From Ziziphus jujuba (Eukaryota; Streptophyta; Magnoliopsida; Rosales; Rhamnaceae): a stretch of 64,000 nt of DNA. The notes under the pieces were generated by a model. It was not told where the DNA came from, did not search any database, and saw nothing but the letters and a program-made list of their open reading frames with translations. The position numbers and the translations under genes were made by a program. Numbering within the stretch: position 1 is the stretch's first letter; the number at the start of each line of letters is the position of its first letter. Location: contig NC_083388.1 of the NCBI RefSeq assembly GCF_031755915.1, forward strand, positions 15,636,501 through 15,700,500. Direction: 5' to 3'. Below are positions 48,600-59,480 of the stretch, one piece after another.

Positions 48600-49900
48600 G
48601 ATATCACTGATGCTCACTCCTACTCTTTTGCAGGATCATCTCCAATCATAATATACTTATTTATAATATAATAAGATATTGGTCAGACTTAAAAAATTAA
48701 ACTAACGATATTGGTGTGTAACAAATATCTTAAAACAATTTATATTACTATAAAATTACATAAATTAGATAAAGAGTGGTCCAATTATAAAACAAACCTT
48801 TAGGATCCAGTATCTAAAATTGGAGTTTTTTCACTCGAAGGTTAATTTTATGAAATTAAACCTTCTATTTGGTTTTATTAACATCTAATAAAGCAAATCA
48901 ATTGCAATTTGGTTCAAAATTATCCAAATACATTTCAATTTTATTTGGTATTTAATTAATTGACTCAAAAATATAAATATCAAACGATGGCCAAAATTCA
49001 CGAATTATATATCAATGGAAAACTTTTAGAATAGGTAACAAAATGGTAAGCTCAACTTGGTCTAAAAACACCGTCGACAGCTCTAGAATAAAAAGAAAGT
49101 TTTGGCCAAACTTGATGTTGATAGATCTCTTAAATCATAAAGAATTTTGATAAATGAAGGTTGTATTCAAGCTTAAAGGGTGCAAATTAGGGGCGAAAGG
49201 TGCATGGGTCTGCCTAAAACAGCAAAAAATCTTACCAACTTACTGGCGACTCATGACGGCGTTGCCATGGCTTTACCCAATTTAAGCTCATCGCCAAAGG
49301 GATTATTGTAAAATTTCACGACTAAGGTCACCGAAAGGTGGGTACTCTCATAGGGTAGCGCATGGAGCGTTTGAACTACTAGAAGTTGATTAGTTTTGGC
49401 AAGCCTGAACTACTTACATTATGGGTATGTGGGTCAACCCAGTTTTAGGCGAGCTTGCAAGTGGTCACATGGGTTATGTGTTTTTAAAAATAATTTTGGT
49501 TTTTTTAGATCTATTTTAACTTTGAGGTATGCTTCACAAAGTATATATATTGGCCTTTGGATAAGTAATAAATAAAAACTTAGATTGGTTAAGACATTGA
49601 TATAATATTGTCGTTTGAAACTTCTCAAAACCATAACTTTTCAACTGTAAATTGAAATTAATCATGTCTCTAGTCTATGAACTTATGTCGATGAGCTCTA
49701 CACAATTGTGTACTAATCAAACTAAAATGTTGACGATACAAAAAGTCAAAATTGAGACCCATAAATGGTACAATTGGTCAAACTCGATTAAAATTTTAAA
49801 ATTCATACATGTACCAAGACAAGGTATTGCGTGCTACTTCCAACTTCTTTTCGAGTTGCGATCACACATGTTATGCTGCTCGTTGAAAACATTATGATTT
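48600..49900 (+). mobile_element. Family A repeat, copy A3 (partial)
   Basis: Shares the closing block of family A: CCATAACTTTTCAACTGTAA, then CTAGTCTATGAACTTATGTC at 49629-49690, comparable with 7250-7300 and 28830-28880. It is followed by a TGGTCAAACTCGATTAAAAT-like end. The upstream part (48960-49400) resembles the middle of A2. The left boundary is unclear. The right boundary adjoins LINE sequence. Confidence 0.5.
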
Positions 49901-49904
49901 CCTA

Positions 49905-50524
49905 AACTTCATATAAACTATTATGGAAGCCTTCCTTATCTTGTTCTATTTTTTATGAGGTTTATTATAATTTCATTGTTAACCATAATGGCTTTCCTCC
50001 TTGGTGTAAATTTGTTTGGTTAAAACACATTCCTCCTTCAAGATCCATATTTTGTTAGTGTCACATCTCCTTACGGATAATCGAATCAAATGTTTAAATT
50101 CAGATAGCATCTATTTGTTCTTTATTCCATTGGGATGCTAAAGATTACATATGTTTATTTGTCCATTGCATGTATACTAGGGACTTATGGGATTATGTAT
50201 CCTCTTACTTTGATATTTCACTATGCTATGATAGTTTGGTGTTTGGTTTTTCTCTTCGATGCATGGGCTAAAAGTTTAGCTTGCAAGTTAAAGCTCTTTG
50301 GGTTGCAGTTTGCTTCCTAGTTTTTCACATCGCTTGGTATGTAAGGAATTAGAATCACTATGAACCTAATTTTGTTCTAATGTCACACCCCTTGGCTTTT
50401 GCTTTTTCTTCTATTAAAGTTACTAGATGTTTTCATTTAGGGTTCATGAATAGTGTCATTTCGAATGTAATGGTTCTTAGGAATTTTGGGCTTCAAAGAA
50501 TTTCATCCAAAGTATTAAAGGTAA
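49905..50524 (+). pseudogene. LINE relic, zinc-finger/RNase H linker region (5' part)
   Basis: Frame-broken translation gives NYYGSLPYL...FMRFI, then CMYTRDLWDYVSSYFDISLC-like sequence (about 50167-50230), CKLKLFGLQFAS, and finally FHLGFMNS...VMVLRNFGLQRI SSKVLKV at 50432-50524. The last block is the spacer that precedes RNase H in plant L1 ORF2 (family: FG..G.P.KAPKII.V.W). The reading resumes 8.4 kb later at 58948, so the LINE was split by copia element C2. Confidence 0.6.
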
Positions 50525-50888
50525 TAATATATCATGCATAGATGCAAACATCTGCATAAACGGTAATCTGTCATGCAAAGGTTATGTTGGTTTTCTATTC
50601 AAAGCTTGTACGACTACTGTTAAGGGAAAAGTATGTGTTGAATGTGCTTGCAATGTTGAAGGAAACCTATCATCAAGTCAACGTGATTATAAAGATCGAG
50701 ATTTACCCTTGCAAGTCAAGCATTGATGTCTGTTTATTCCTTCCCTGATATGCATAGCTCATAACTACTATATATACTACAATGAGTTATGGTATTGCTA
50801 TATACAATTCACATGTAATTCTATACAAAACTAGTCTACGTAAAAGATTGTTGAAGGTACAAACATTTTCAATTCTTGAAAATCTTTA
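50525..50888 (+). repeat. 5' LTR of copia element C2 (start approximate)
   Basis: Homologous to about 58575-58947, including AAGCTTGTAC, GTTAAGGGAAAA, GAAGGAAACCTAT, AAGTCAAGCATTGATGTCT and ATGCATAGCTCATAA. The end is fixed by the primer site at 50889. The start is uncertain, because the preceding LINE-like 55 bp are also shared by the 3' copy. Confidence 0.75.
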
Positions 50889-50901
50889 TGGTATCAGAGC
50901 C
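50889..50901 (+). other. Primer-binding site of C2
   Basis: TGGTATCAGAGCC, a perfect initiator-tRNA-Met type site. Confidence 0.9.
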
Positions 50902-50984
50902 TCAGCCTACAAGCCAAAACATGTCTTCTTCAACCTTCTCCGAACCGGTGCTCACTATTTAAAGTTTTCATCAATGTACCAATC

Positions 50985-52133
50985 TTGTTTCAATTCACCG
51001 AACTTCTTCCAACTTTCTTCTTGCATTCTCAGATTCTGCCTTTATTTCGAAGAATGGGATTACTTCATTATATTACAAATGCTGAAAAACCAGATTCTAA
51101 GGTCCATCCCAACTTATATGAAGTATGGACCATGAATGTTGATTTACTAGTAATGTGGCTTCGTGGAAACATATTTGAAGATGTGTTAAACCTAGTTGTA
51201 GTAGCAGATTTAGTAAAGCATAAGTGGGCATCACTAAAAAAGCCACTGCTACTGTCCACAAAGGAAAAGGAAGGACAATTGAAAAACATTTTGATGCTGC
51301 CTAAAAAGGGATCTCTATCTCTTAATGAATATCTAAAAAAATTCAAAATTATATGTGACAACTTGGCTATTATAGGCTAATCGGTTTTTAACATAGACCA
51401 AGCTTTTTAGCTGACAAGAGCATTAGGTCCAAAATACCAAGATTTTAGACTTGCTATGCTTACTAAACCACCATATCCTACATTTAATCAATTTGTTCTT
51501 GCTCTCCAAGGGCATGGACAAGCATTGTTTATTCAGCAAGAAGAAGGGAAAATAGTTTTTAAATTACAATCAGGTATTTTTAGGATGGAGAGAACATGGA
51601 AGGAACAACAGAGGTGGTCGAGGCTTTAATTCATGTGGGATAGGCTTTACACCTACTACTGGATGTGGACTAGACTCAAGTAACTCATTTCTATCTCACC
51701 AAAGCCAAATTTCAAAAAATTTCAAGGAAACCAAAAACCATAGATCCTTATATCACTCTTCCTAGTGTAATTAAGAGAAAAAGCATCCAAAGGTTCACTG
51801 TCAAATCTGTGATAACTTATATTACACTGCTGCAACTTGTTGGAAGATGTATGATTATTCATACCAACTAGATGAAGTAACTCATACCTTGGCTACCCTC
51901 TCTTTTAATGAACCAAATGATGAAACCTTATATATGGATTCAAGAGCATCATCTTATATGATCAACAATGCAAGTAAACTTGCTAACCCTCAATTTATCA
52001 TGGAAAAGATGTTATTTATGTTGGTAATGAAGAAAGTTTATCCATTTCACATATTGGTGATGTTAATATTCCTAAAAGCCATGGGAAAGTGAGATTGAAA
52101 AATGTGCTTGTTGTTCTTGCTTTGATAAAGAAC
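50985..52133 (+). pseudogene. Copia gag and protease, broken (C2)
   Basis: The gag frame 50985-51380 shows VHPNLYEVWTMNVDLLVMWL and GSLSLNEYLKKFKIICDNLA, close to the gag of C1. The zinc knuckle at about 51800-51845 reads CQICDNLYYTAATC, with the His replaced by Tyr. The protease active-site region (51934-51963) reads YMDSRASSYM, where D-S-G has become D-S-R. The frame continues to VLVVLALIKN at 52133, where the DNA transposon interrupts it. Confidence 0.8.
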
Positions 52134-52136
52134 TTA

Positions 52137-54479
52137 GGGTTCGTTTGGTATGCAGTATTGGATTGTATTGGTATAAGCTGTATTGTATTGGATTGTATTG
52201 AAATGTATTATATTATACTTATGTTGTGTTTGGTGCTGGAATGTATAAAATAATACAGTGTTTGATATTTCTTGGTATTGTAATGTACTATTTTTTATTA
52301 TTGATTATTTATTAAATCATTGCTATTAAAAATATAAACATTACAAAAATATCTTATATTTCTCTTTCCATATTATTTTCATTTTAGAAAAAATAAAATA
52401 AAACTTTGAAAAAAATAAAAAATTATTAAAAAAGTGGATAGAAAATTCAAAATAGGTCACATACAAGGATACTAGTGATGAAAAGTAGTATGACACTCCA
52501 ATATATAACAAAGTCCACACTCAATGTGACTTCCTCATTCAACAACTCTAGATCACCGATGCATAATTTATTGATTTAAATGCACATTTACTACTCTGTC
52601 CAATTTCCACATACAACAGAACATCCTCTTTGGATGAAGTATATGATTCTTGTGCTTTACAGTGCTGAGATATCGAAATAACTCTGGCTTGGAATAGAAT
52701 TTATATCCAGTTGATGGATCAATGTAACACTACAATAAAAATACAGTTACATAAGTAATTAATCAGATTTGTAACTTTAGGAGACAAAGATAACCTCACA
52801 TTAACTTATATAAGTATTTTCACATTAACTACGTATAGCCAAATTCATATACAGAAAAGGAGGTAAGCTAAACATGGTTTAAGAACGAAAAAAATTACTG
52901 GCTGAATCAGCATAGCAATATATTTGCCAATAAAAGGCATCCACCAATGCCCCACTCACTTGTAAAGGATTTCTTCCTGAATGTCTTTGAATGTGCCTAT
53001 TAATAGATAGAGGCTTTTGATGAGCAGTATTTACCATTTTAATGTAGTAGAGAACATCATACATAGAAGAGAACTTTTTCCCAGTTTCCATATTTACAAA
53101 ATTCTAAAAAAAAAAAGAATAAATGCAATTCAGTTTTTTGCCAATAATTAACATAAAAAATCATAAAACATTCAAAGCTTTGGTACCATGAGTAAAATAT
53201 GTCAAGTTTTAACAAGTTAGTTCAAAAATCTAACAACCCATATCATTATTCCACTATAAAACTACCCAATAATAACACAGACCATCAACACCAAAGTTCA
53301 ACTCAGCTAAGCTTAAATTGCTTAATATAGGACCTTTCATATTGTCATGGTCACCACCATGAATCTTGGTCGAGTTTACATTTCAAAATGACTCACAGAA
53401 CAAAGTACAACAATTCCTTAGCTTTAAAAATTAGCAACAAAAAGAATAAACTAAGCACCTCAGTCTATTTAACCATTTGGAAGCAGGAACAGCTCATGAA
53501 CGCTCAATAAAATCATACAACAATGCACAAACCAAACATTAAACCTATTTTTTGTCCCGCCTAAGTGCAAATGCTTCCCACATCCAACAAAACTCTAAAC
53601 ACCCAAATGCATTTCATACTACATGCAGATAAGACAAAAGGGTTATATATGCTCCATATCAAAGATAGTCAAAGTACCTAGCATTTTTTCATCAGTTAGC
53701 TTAGTGATTAAGCAATCAAACTCATATTTTCACCAAATTCAACCAATATTTTCACCAAATACAACCAAAGATTTTTTAGTACCAAAAACAAGTCCATAAT
53801 GAAATCCATTACAACAAGCTACAAAATTCCAGCCTAATACTAAAAAAGCCTAAAAAATAAAAAAAAAATAAAAAAAAAGCCCTAGAAGTAACGAAGAGAA
53901 GCTGAACTCTGCGACCAGTCTTTAGCGGACTGAATTGGATGGACCAATTGGCAAGAAGCCAGTCCGATGAGTCTTTGGCTACCATTTAACCGGAATACGA
54001 AGTCTCCAGTGGCAATCTTCGTCAAAATCTAACACTTTCTATGACGATCAAAGTCAGTGTTTATCTGACCTGGTTTGAGAGCCTCTTTCTTTTGTTTTGT
54101 TTTGTTTTGTTTTTTCCTCTTTGATATGGAAAGAGTTAGAAAACGGGCAATAAAAATGAAATGAAAGTGACTGAGGGGGACGATTTCTAATATGGAAAGA
54201 TACTGGGTCAATTATGGTAGAAAAAAAAAAAAGAGAATTGAGAAGACTTACTAGAGAACAGAGACTGGGGGAGGAGAAGCTGTGGGAGGAGAAATTGCGG
54301 GTCGGTATTACATTATACAGGGCAAAGTAGTGTATTAGCTAATACACCTTCACTCAGTTAAAAAACATGGATGGGTATTATGTAATACAATACCCTTCAC
54401 ATATCTTCAACTGCCAAACATATCATTATATAGTACAATCCAGGGTAATACATGGCAATACACCATACCAAACAAGGCC
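52137..54479. mobile_element. PIF/Harbinger-like DNA transposon carrying captured gene exons
   Basis: This 2343-bp insertion is flanked by TTA on both sides (52134-52136 and 54480-54482), the TWA target typical of PIF/Harbinger. The ends are inverted: GGGTTCGTTTGGTATG on the left and GGCCTTGTTTGGTATG on the right (reverse complement); both are followed by TATTG-rich subterminal repeats such as GTATTGGATTGTATT. Removing it restores the copia protease reading, ...ALIKN-L at the left and LFVSKLIYDNPYSFEF at the right. No transposase was recognised. The interior holds antisense exons of an MBD-type gene. Confidence 0.85.
52573..53985 (-). pseudogene. Captured methyl-CpG-binding domain (MBD) gene fragment inside the DNA transposon
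   Basis: Three exon-like blocks on the minus strand. Exon A, 53985-53908: ATG start, with DWLLANWSIQFSPLKTGRR, followed by GT. Exon B, 53103-52960: preceded by a T-rich tract and TAG, with NFVNMETGKKFSSMYDVLYY, ending before GTGAGT. Exon C, 52729 to about 52573: preceded by TTGTAG, with CYIDPSTGYKFYSKPELFRY, to a stop. Exons A and B join in phase to make one MBD fold pattern (W...........R.....K.FVN..TGKKF.S...VL.Y); exon C is the C-terminal half of a second. Multi-MBD plant proteins are known, so this looks like part of such a gene. Whether it is transcribed is unknown. Confidence 0.65.
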
Positions 54480-54482
54480 TTA

Positions 54483-56580
54483 TTGTTTGTTAGCAAACTG
54501 ATTTATGATAATCCTTACTCTTTTGAATTCAATTCATCTGGTTTCTTGATAAAGGATCCAAACCAAAGGATAATAGCGAGGGGGCATAGAAAGGTTGTCT
54601 GTATGCCTTAGATGATCCAGTTTATCAAGTCTTCTCATCAATAAAAGGAAGTACAGCATCTTAACCAATCTGGCATAAAAGATTAGGGAATCTAAGTTGT
54701 TACACATTTTGAAGGAAAACAAAAATATTAGTGTTAGTCATTGGGCTTCTAAGCCTTCAATTTGTGTTAGTTGTCAGCTATGTTAGAGTTGTAAACTTCT
54801 ATTTGGATCATCCAATAAATTTTCTAAATTTTCTATTGAGAAAATTCATTGTGACCTTTGGGGACATGCTCTAATAGTCTTTTCTCAGAAGTTTTGATTT
54901 TATGAACTTTTTATTAATGACCATTCTAGATTCTCATGGTTATTTCAAAGTCTGTTTGAAACCAATTTGGCAAAAAAAAAAAAAAAATTTCAATTGATGA
55001 TGAAGGTCAGTTCAACTCAAATGAGTTTCTCCTACATCTCAAAAAATGTGGAATTCAGTAGTAAGTTTCTTGTCCTGTAATTCTTGAACAATATGGAGTT
55101 GCTGAATGAAAACTTATATAGACATGCTGTGGAAACTGATTTAACATTACAACCTCTAACCTACTGGGGTGTTGATCCTATGCAACTGAAGACGGTACCA
55201 ATTACAAGGGCACAAACAAAGAGATTTAAGGACAATCTGGTTAACTTTATTCAAGGTGTGATTAAGTCTTAAGAAGGCATGGTTATACATGAAGATTCAA
55301 AAACCTATACTATGCATCCAAGTTATGAAGGCAGAAATGGACCCGGGAAGCTATTTTGGTGCATATATGGACTCTGGGCAGTAAGGGACAGATTTGTTAG
55401 CTTATGAACTTCATTAAACTCACCAAGGGGCCATGAAACAATACCAAGGCAGAAGCAAGGCTGACTATACAACACATTTATGCAAGAGATCAACATGGCC
55501 AGATTTTGACTGTTTTGGCACTAGCAAGGACCTTACTTGCGTTTCAGCAAGCTTTGATTATTCCAACCAATGGCAAGGTATGGGAACCAGTTTTAATCCT
55601 ATTTGGCATCCTACATGGCATATTGGAGCTAATTTAAAGTCTAAATTAGCTGGTGATTGGATAAAGACAGCTTGTTTGGAAAGTTATCAACTACTTTCCA
55701 AATCTGAAATTTGACTTTTTGTTTTAAGAAATAGTTTTTTATTATGGCTTTTATTTAATTATTTTCTGGAAAAATTAATTTAGGAAGGTTGATATTTTAT
55801 TATTTTAATTGTAAATTAGTTTATTCCTATTTCAAACTTTAGGAATTAATTAATACAAATTAGTTTAGGAAACTTGGAAAAATTCGGCACTTTCCTAATC
55901 CTTTCCTATGTTGACCGAATTTACCTTTAGTTGATTTAGGATTTTTGTTTGTAACTTTATCCTATTTAAGGTCTTATTTTTCAATGGAATGGCAATTTAG
56001 ATTATTATTCAAAAATTATTTATGAGAATAATTCTCTTTGTTCTCTTTGGACATCTAAAACATCGAACAAAGATCGAGTCTTTTAGTTTGACTTATTAGC
56101 AGGACATCTATCACCTATTGTGGTGTCTTCATCATATACCTAGATTTCTAATCACAAGTCGATTAGGGGTCAAGATAACCATTAGAATCTAAACTTAATT
56201 TCGATTTGGGCTAGTATAATATGGGTTTAGGAGCAAGTCGTTCTAGGTTTGTATTAGTTGATGCCTTTTTAACTACAGTCTCCTTGATAAGCCGACTGCC
56301 ACTATCTACTGTGAACAATAGCTCACCATATTTCAAACTTTATCAATGGCATCCAAATTACAAAGGCTTGAGAGTGTTTGGCTGACATTGTTTTCCTTCA
56401 CTTAGACATCTCAATCACAACAATTTTCAACAAAAGATTAATCGTGTATTTTCATTTACTATAGTCCATTTCACAAAGGCTACCGGTGTTTATGTCCACC
56501 CACAAATAGAGTTTTTATTTGTAGAAATATTGTCTTTGATAAAACTTGTTTTCCATATGCTTCAAACGCATGTTACAATA
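54483..56580 (+). pseudogene. Copia protease end and integrase, broken and split by LTR (C2)
   Basis: After the transposon the frame gives LFVSKLIYDNPYSFEFNSSG FLIKDPNQ (54483-54565). Integrase pieces follow: HWASKPSICVSCQLC (zinc-binding, about 54737-54782), IHCDLWGH (about 54846-54870), and YGVAE...ETDLTL (55093-55150). The LTR at about 55150-56256 interrupts, and VDAFLTTVSLISRLPTSTI-like sequence resumes at 56257-56310, then YKGLRVFG and the following region to about 56580. Stops and frameshifts are numerous. Confidence 0.75.
55150..56256 (+). mobile_element. Gypsy LTR (G4) inserted in copia integrase; 5' end truncated
   Basis: Homologous to the other four gypsy LTRs, from ACAACC..TAACCTACTGGGG to CTAGGTTTGTATTA. 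The frame 55084-55272 runs from copia into the LTR-encoded tail (LKTVPITRAQTKRFKDN). The usual TGATG start is missing, and about 30 bp of expected copia sequence are absent, so a deletion removed the 5' junction and its TSD. The copia frame resumes right after the 3' end at GTTGATGCC. A CCTATTTAAGG TATA-like tract lies at about 55968. Confidence 0.82.
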
Positions 56581-56619
56581 AAAGTCCACATAATTTGGAA
56601 CTCACTAAATTCCTAAAAT

Positions 56620-57079
56620 TTGATGAATGGTGTAACTCAACTAAACACGGCTTCTAAGAGTCTGCGTCCTTCAAAAATTGTTCAGCAATATGATAACTCA
56701 TCATATGTAGATCATTTTATCAACATTGGTCAAGATATTTCTCACTTGCCAACAGAGAATTTCACTACTCCTGGAACAATTAGTCACACTGAGTCCCTCA
56801 CTACCACGCCACCTATTCTAACTCATGTGGATTCCAAAAGTCTTAGTCATTCTCAATATCGTGTGGATACTAGGACACTTAATAGTTATCACTAAAAATA
56901 GTGAAAGTTCTCCAACTTCTTCCACAACAACTGCTGCATCAATAACCATTCACATTCCACCTGTATCTCAACATGATATCTCAGACCATCTGTATGTTCA
57001 ACTTCCTATTGGTTCTACAACAACCTCCACAGTTCAAAACTCCTCTCCAGCTCCCACACACCACATGATAACCCATTGA
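56620..57079 (+). pseudogene. Copia linker between integrase and RT (C2)
   Basis: Two overlapping frames rich in Ser, Thr and Pro (for example SPTSSTTTAASITIHIPPVS). They correspond to the poorly conserved spacer between integrase and reverse transcriptase in copia polyproteins. Confidence 0.55.
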
Positions 57080-57109
57080 AAGCTTCAGAGTGATCAAACT
57101 CTTGCTTCT

Positions 57110-58515
57110 CAAATGATGCTCATGGCAACTGATGATTCTAATGTCGTTGAACAAAAAATCTTAAAAATAGCTCTCAAGGATGCTAGATGGATGGCTTTGG
57201 TGCAAGAAGAAATACAAGCATTAGAAAGAAATAAAACTTGGACCTTTGTTCCACACCAAACTCATGGCAATGTGATTGGTTCAAAATAGGTCTATAAGCT
57301 AAAATATAGAGATTATGGTTCTCTTAATCGGTTTAAGGCTCGATTGGTTGTTAAAGGCTTCACTTAAATCCGTAGACATGATTATGATTAAACATTTAGT
57401 CCAGTTGTCAAACCTACCACTGTTCGTCTCATTATATCACTTGCTCATACTCATCGATGGACTTTAAAGCAATTAGATGTCAAGAATGCATTTTTTCATG
57501 GAAACTTAAGAGAAACCATATATATGGAGCAACCTCTTGGATTCATTGATTCTTGCTTCCCCAACCTAGTTTATCTTCTTTAAAAATCAATTTATGGATT
57601 GAAATAGGCACCTCATCCCTGGTTTGATTGGCTATCACAATTCCTTCCTCATCTAGGCTTCTTTTGCAGCAAAGTAGACTCCTTTTTATTCATTTATCAT
57701 CATCAATCTACTGCTATCCTACTTTTAATTTACATTGATGACATTATTGTTACCGAAAATGATGATTCTCTCATTCATACATTACTATAGAAGCTTGGCC
57801 AGGAGTTTGCTATTAAAAATCTAGGCTATCTACGTTATTTTCTGAGTGTGTCTACCAAATATTTTTAGAGGGGAGCTCGTCTTTCTCAATTTTAGTACAT
57901 AAAAGGCCTCCTTCATTGAGTCGGTATATCATCTTATTCTTCACTTGCTACTTCAATCACTCAAAAAGAAAAGCTCAATGGTCAGATAATGATCCTGTTA
58001 ATGTCCATGACTACCAAACCATCGTAGAAGCTTTTCAATGTCTCTCTTTTACAAGACCAGATATTACATATGCTATTAACAAAGTTTATCAATCATTTAA
58101 CAATCCTACAATGATTCATCTCAAGGCTGTCAAGCATATATTACGCCATCTTAAAGGTATTCAAGATCATGGCCTATATATTCTGTCAAATAGCTCTCCC
58201 ACATTGTATGGTTTTTCAGACACAGACTGGGCTAGTTGCCCATCTACCCGAAAAAGCACTACTGGGTTCTGTATCTATATTGGGGCCAATTGCATTTCTT
58301 AGTGTTCTAAGAAACAACCGTCTCCAAATCTAGTACAAAAGCATAATATCGATCTATGGCCTATGCTACTACTAAGATTACATGGATTACATACCTAATT
58401 TGTGATATTGGTATTCCACTTCTTCAGCCTCCTTAGCTCTTCTATGACAATATCAATGCTTTACATCTAACTATTAATCATATGTTTCATGCCAGTATGA
58501 AACGTCTTGAGTATA
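57110..58515 (+). pseudogene. Copia reverse transcriptase and RNase H, broken (C2)
   Basis: ALKDARWMALVQEEIQALER (about 57170-57230), FKARLVVKGF (about 57330), [19 protein letters not shown] (about 57393-57450), [12 protein letters not shown] (about 57475), and catalytic LLIYIDDIIVTEND (about 57724-57765) mark the RT. The RNase H frame 57916-58302 has QCLSFTRPDITYAINKVYQS, GFSDTDWASCPSTRKSTTGF and CIYIGANCIS. The end near 58490 (HMFHASMKRLEY) is cut short. Several stops are present. Confidence 0.83.
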
Positions 58516-58516
58516 A

Positions 58517-58947
58517 TGGTTCTTAGGAATTTTAGGGTTCAAGGAATTTTGTCCAAAGTATTAAAGGTAATATTATATGCATGGATGGTCACATATACAC
58601 AAATGGTAATTTGTCACGCAAAGGTTGTGCTGGTTTTCCATGCAAAGCTTGTACTAGTGCTGTTAAGGGAAAACTATGTGCTGGATGTGCTGATGATGTT
58701 GAAGGAAACCTATTATCAAGCCAATCATCAAGTCAACATGATTTTAAAGATCGAGACTTACTCTTACAAGTCAAGCATTGATGTCTATTTATTCTTTCGT
58801 TGAGATGCATAGCTCATAATTACTATATATACTACCATGAGTAATGGTATTAATATATGCAATTCACATGTAATTATATATGAAAGCAGTTTGTGTAATA
58901 AGATTGTTAAAAGGTACAAATATTATCAATTCTCGAAAATCTTTACA
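58517..58947 (+). repeat. 3' LTR of copia element C2 with preceding LINE-like segment
   Basis: From about 58575 it is the partner of the 5' LTR (50525-50888). The 58 bp before it (TGGTTCTTAGGAATTTTAGG, then to ATTAAAGGTAAT) match the LINE sequence that precedes the 5' LTR (50471-50524). It ends near TCTTTACA at 58947. Confidence 0.72.
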
Positions 58948-59480
58948 AGGCTAACAAAATTCTTCTTGTTACTTGATTAGCTTCTAATTCCAATTGGCTT
59001 AAATTAAAAGTTGATGGAGCAACATTAAGTAGTCTTAGCATTTCTTAATGTGGCGGTGTTTTCTAAATGGCTCATGGTTTTGTTAGAGGGTGTTTTATAG
59101 CTCATATTGGTTCTGCATTTTCTTTTGAAGCGAAATTATGGGTGGTGATTTATGCTTTGAAGTTTGCTCAATCTTCTTTCTTGGATCATATTTTGTTAGA
59201 AAGTGATTCAACTTATGTGGTAAAGCTTCTTCATGATCGTTCTCTTGATGTTCCATGGAAGTTGCTTTTAGAAAGGTCCATTTGTATCAATTATGTGAAT
59301 TCCATTTCTTTCAAAGTATCTCATATATATAACAAAGCAAATATGGTGATAGATGCTTTGTTTAAACTTGTTATTACCAATTGTTATAAAAGATGTCTTT
59401 CTTGCTTCCTAAGTAGTGCATCTAGGCATATTCTAATGATACATGATGTGACAGAACTTTTCGTTTCTGTTAATTGGTAG
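58948..59480 (+). pseudogene. LINE RNase H domain (3' part of the split LINE)
   Basis: Translation resumes the interrupted LINE: NSNWLKLKVDGATLSSLSIS, stop, CGGVF, stop, then a 137-residue frame (59067-59480). That frame contains MAHGFVRGCFIAHIGSAFSF, LWVVIYALKFAQSS, LLESDSTYVVKLLH and VSHIYNKANMVIDALFK, the D..E..D..D pattern of the RVT_3 RNase H that ends plant L1 ORF2. The family catalytic residues (V-D-G-A, E in SFEAKLW, D in ESDS, N/D near the end) are largely kept, but stops occur upstream. Confidence 0.82.

Larger units (their letters stand above)
50525..58947 (+). mobile_element. Ty1/copia retrotransposon (C2), nested and broken
   Basis: LTR-like ends (about 50525-50888 and about 58575-58947), a primer site at 50889, and gag, protease, integrase, RT and RNase H in the copia order. 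It is interrupted by a PIF/Harbinger-like element (52137-54479) and by a gypsy LTR (about 55150-56256). It sits inside a LINE. Many stops and frameshifts are present. The 3' end of pol and the polypurine tract are missing; the sequence passes from the RNase H tail (MFHASMKRLEY, about 58490) straight to a LINE-like segment and the 3' LTR. Confidence 0.8.

Noticed and set aside
55084..55272. 62-codon frame as a separate small gene
   Set aside because: It is a chance fusion of copia integrase and the pol tail encoded at the start of the gypsy LTR.
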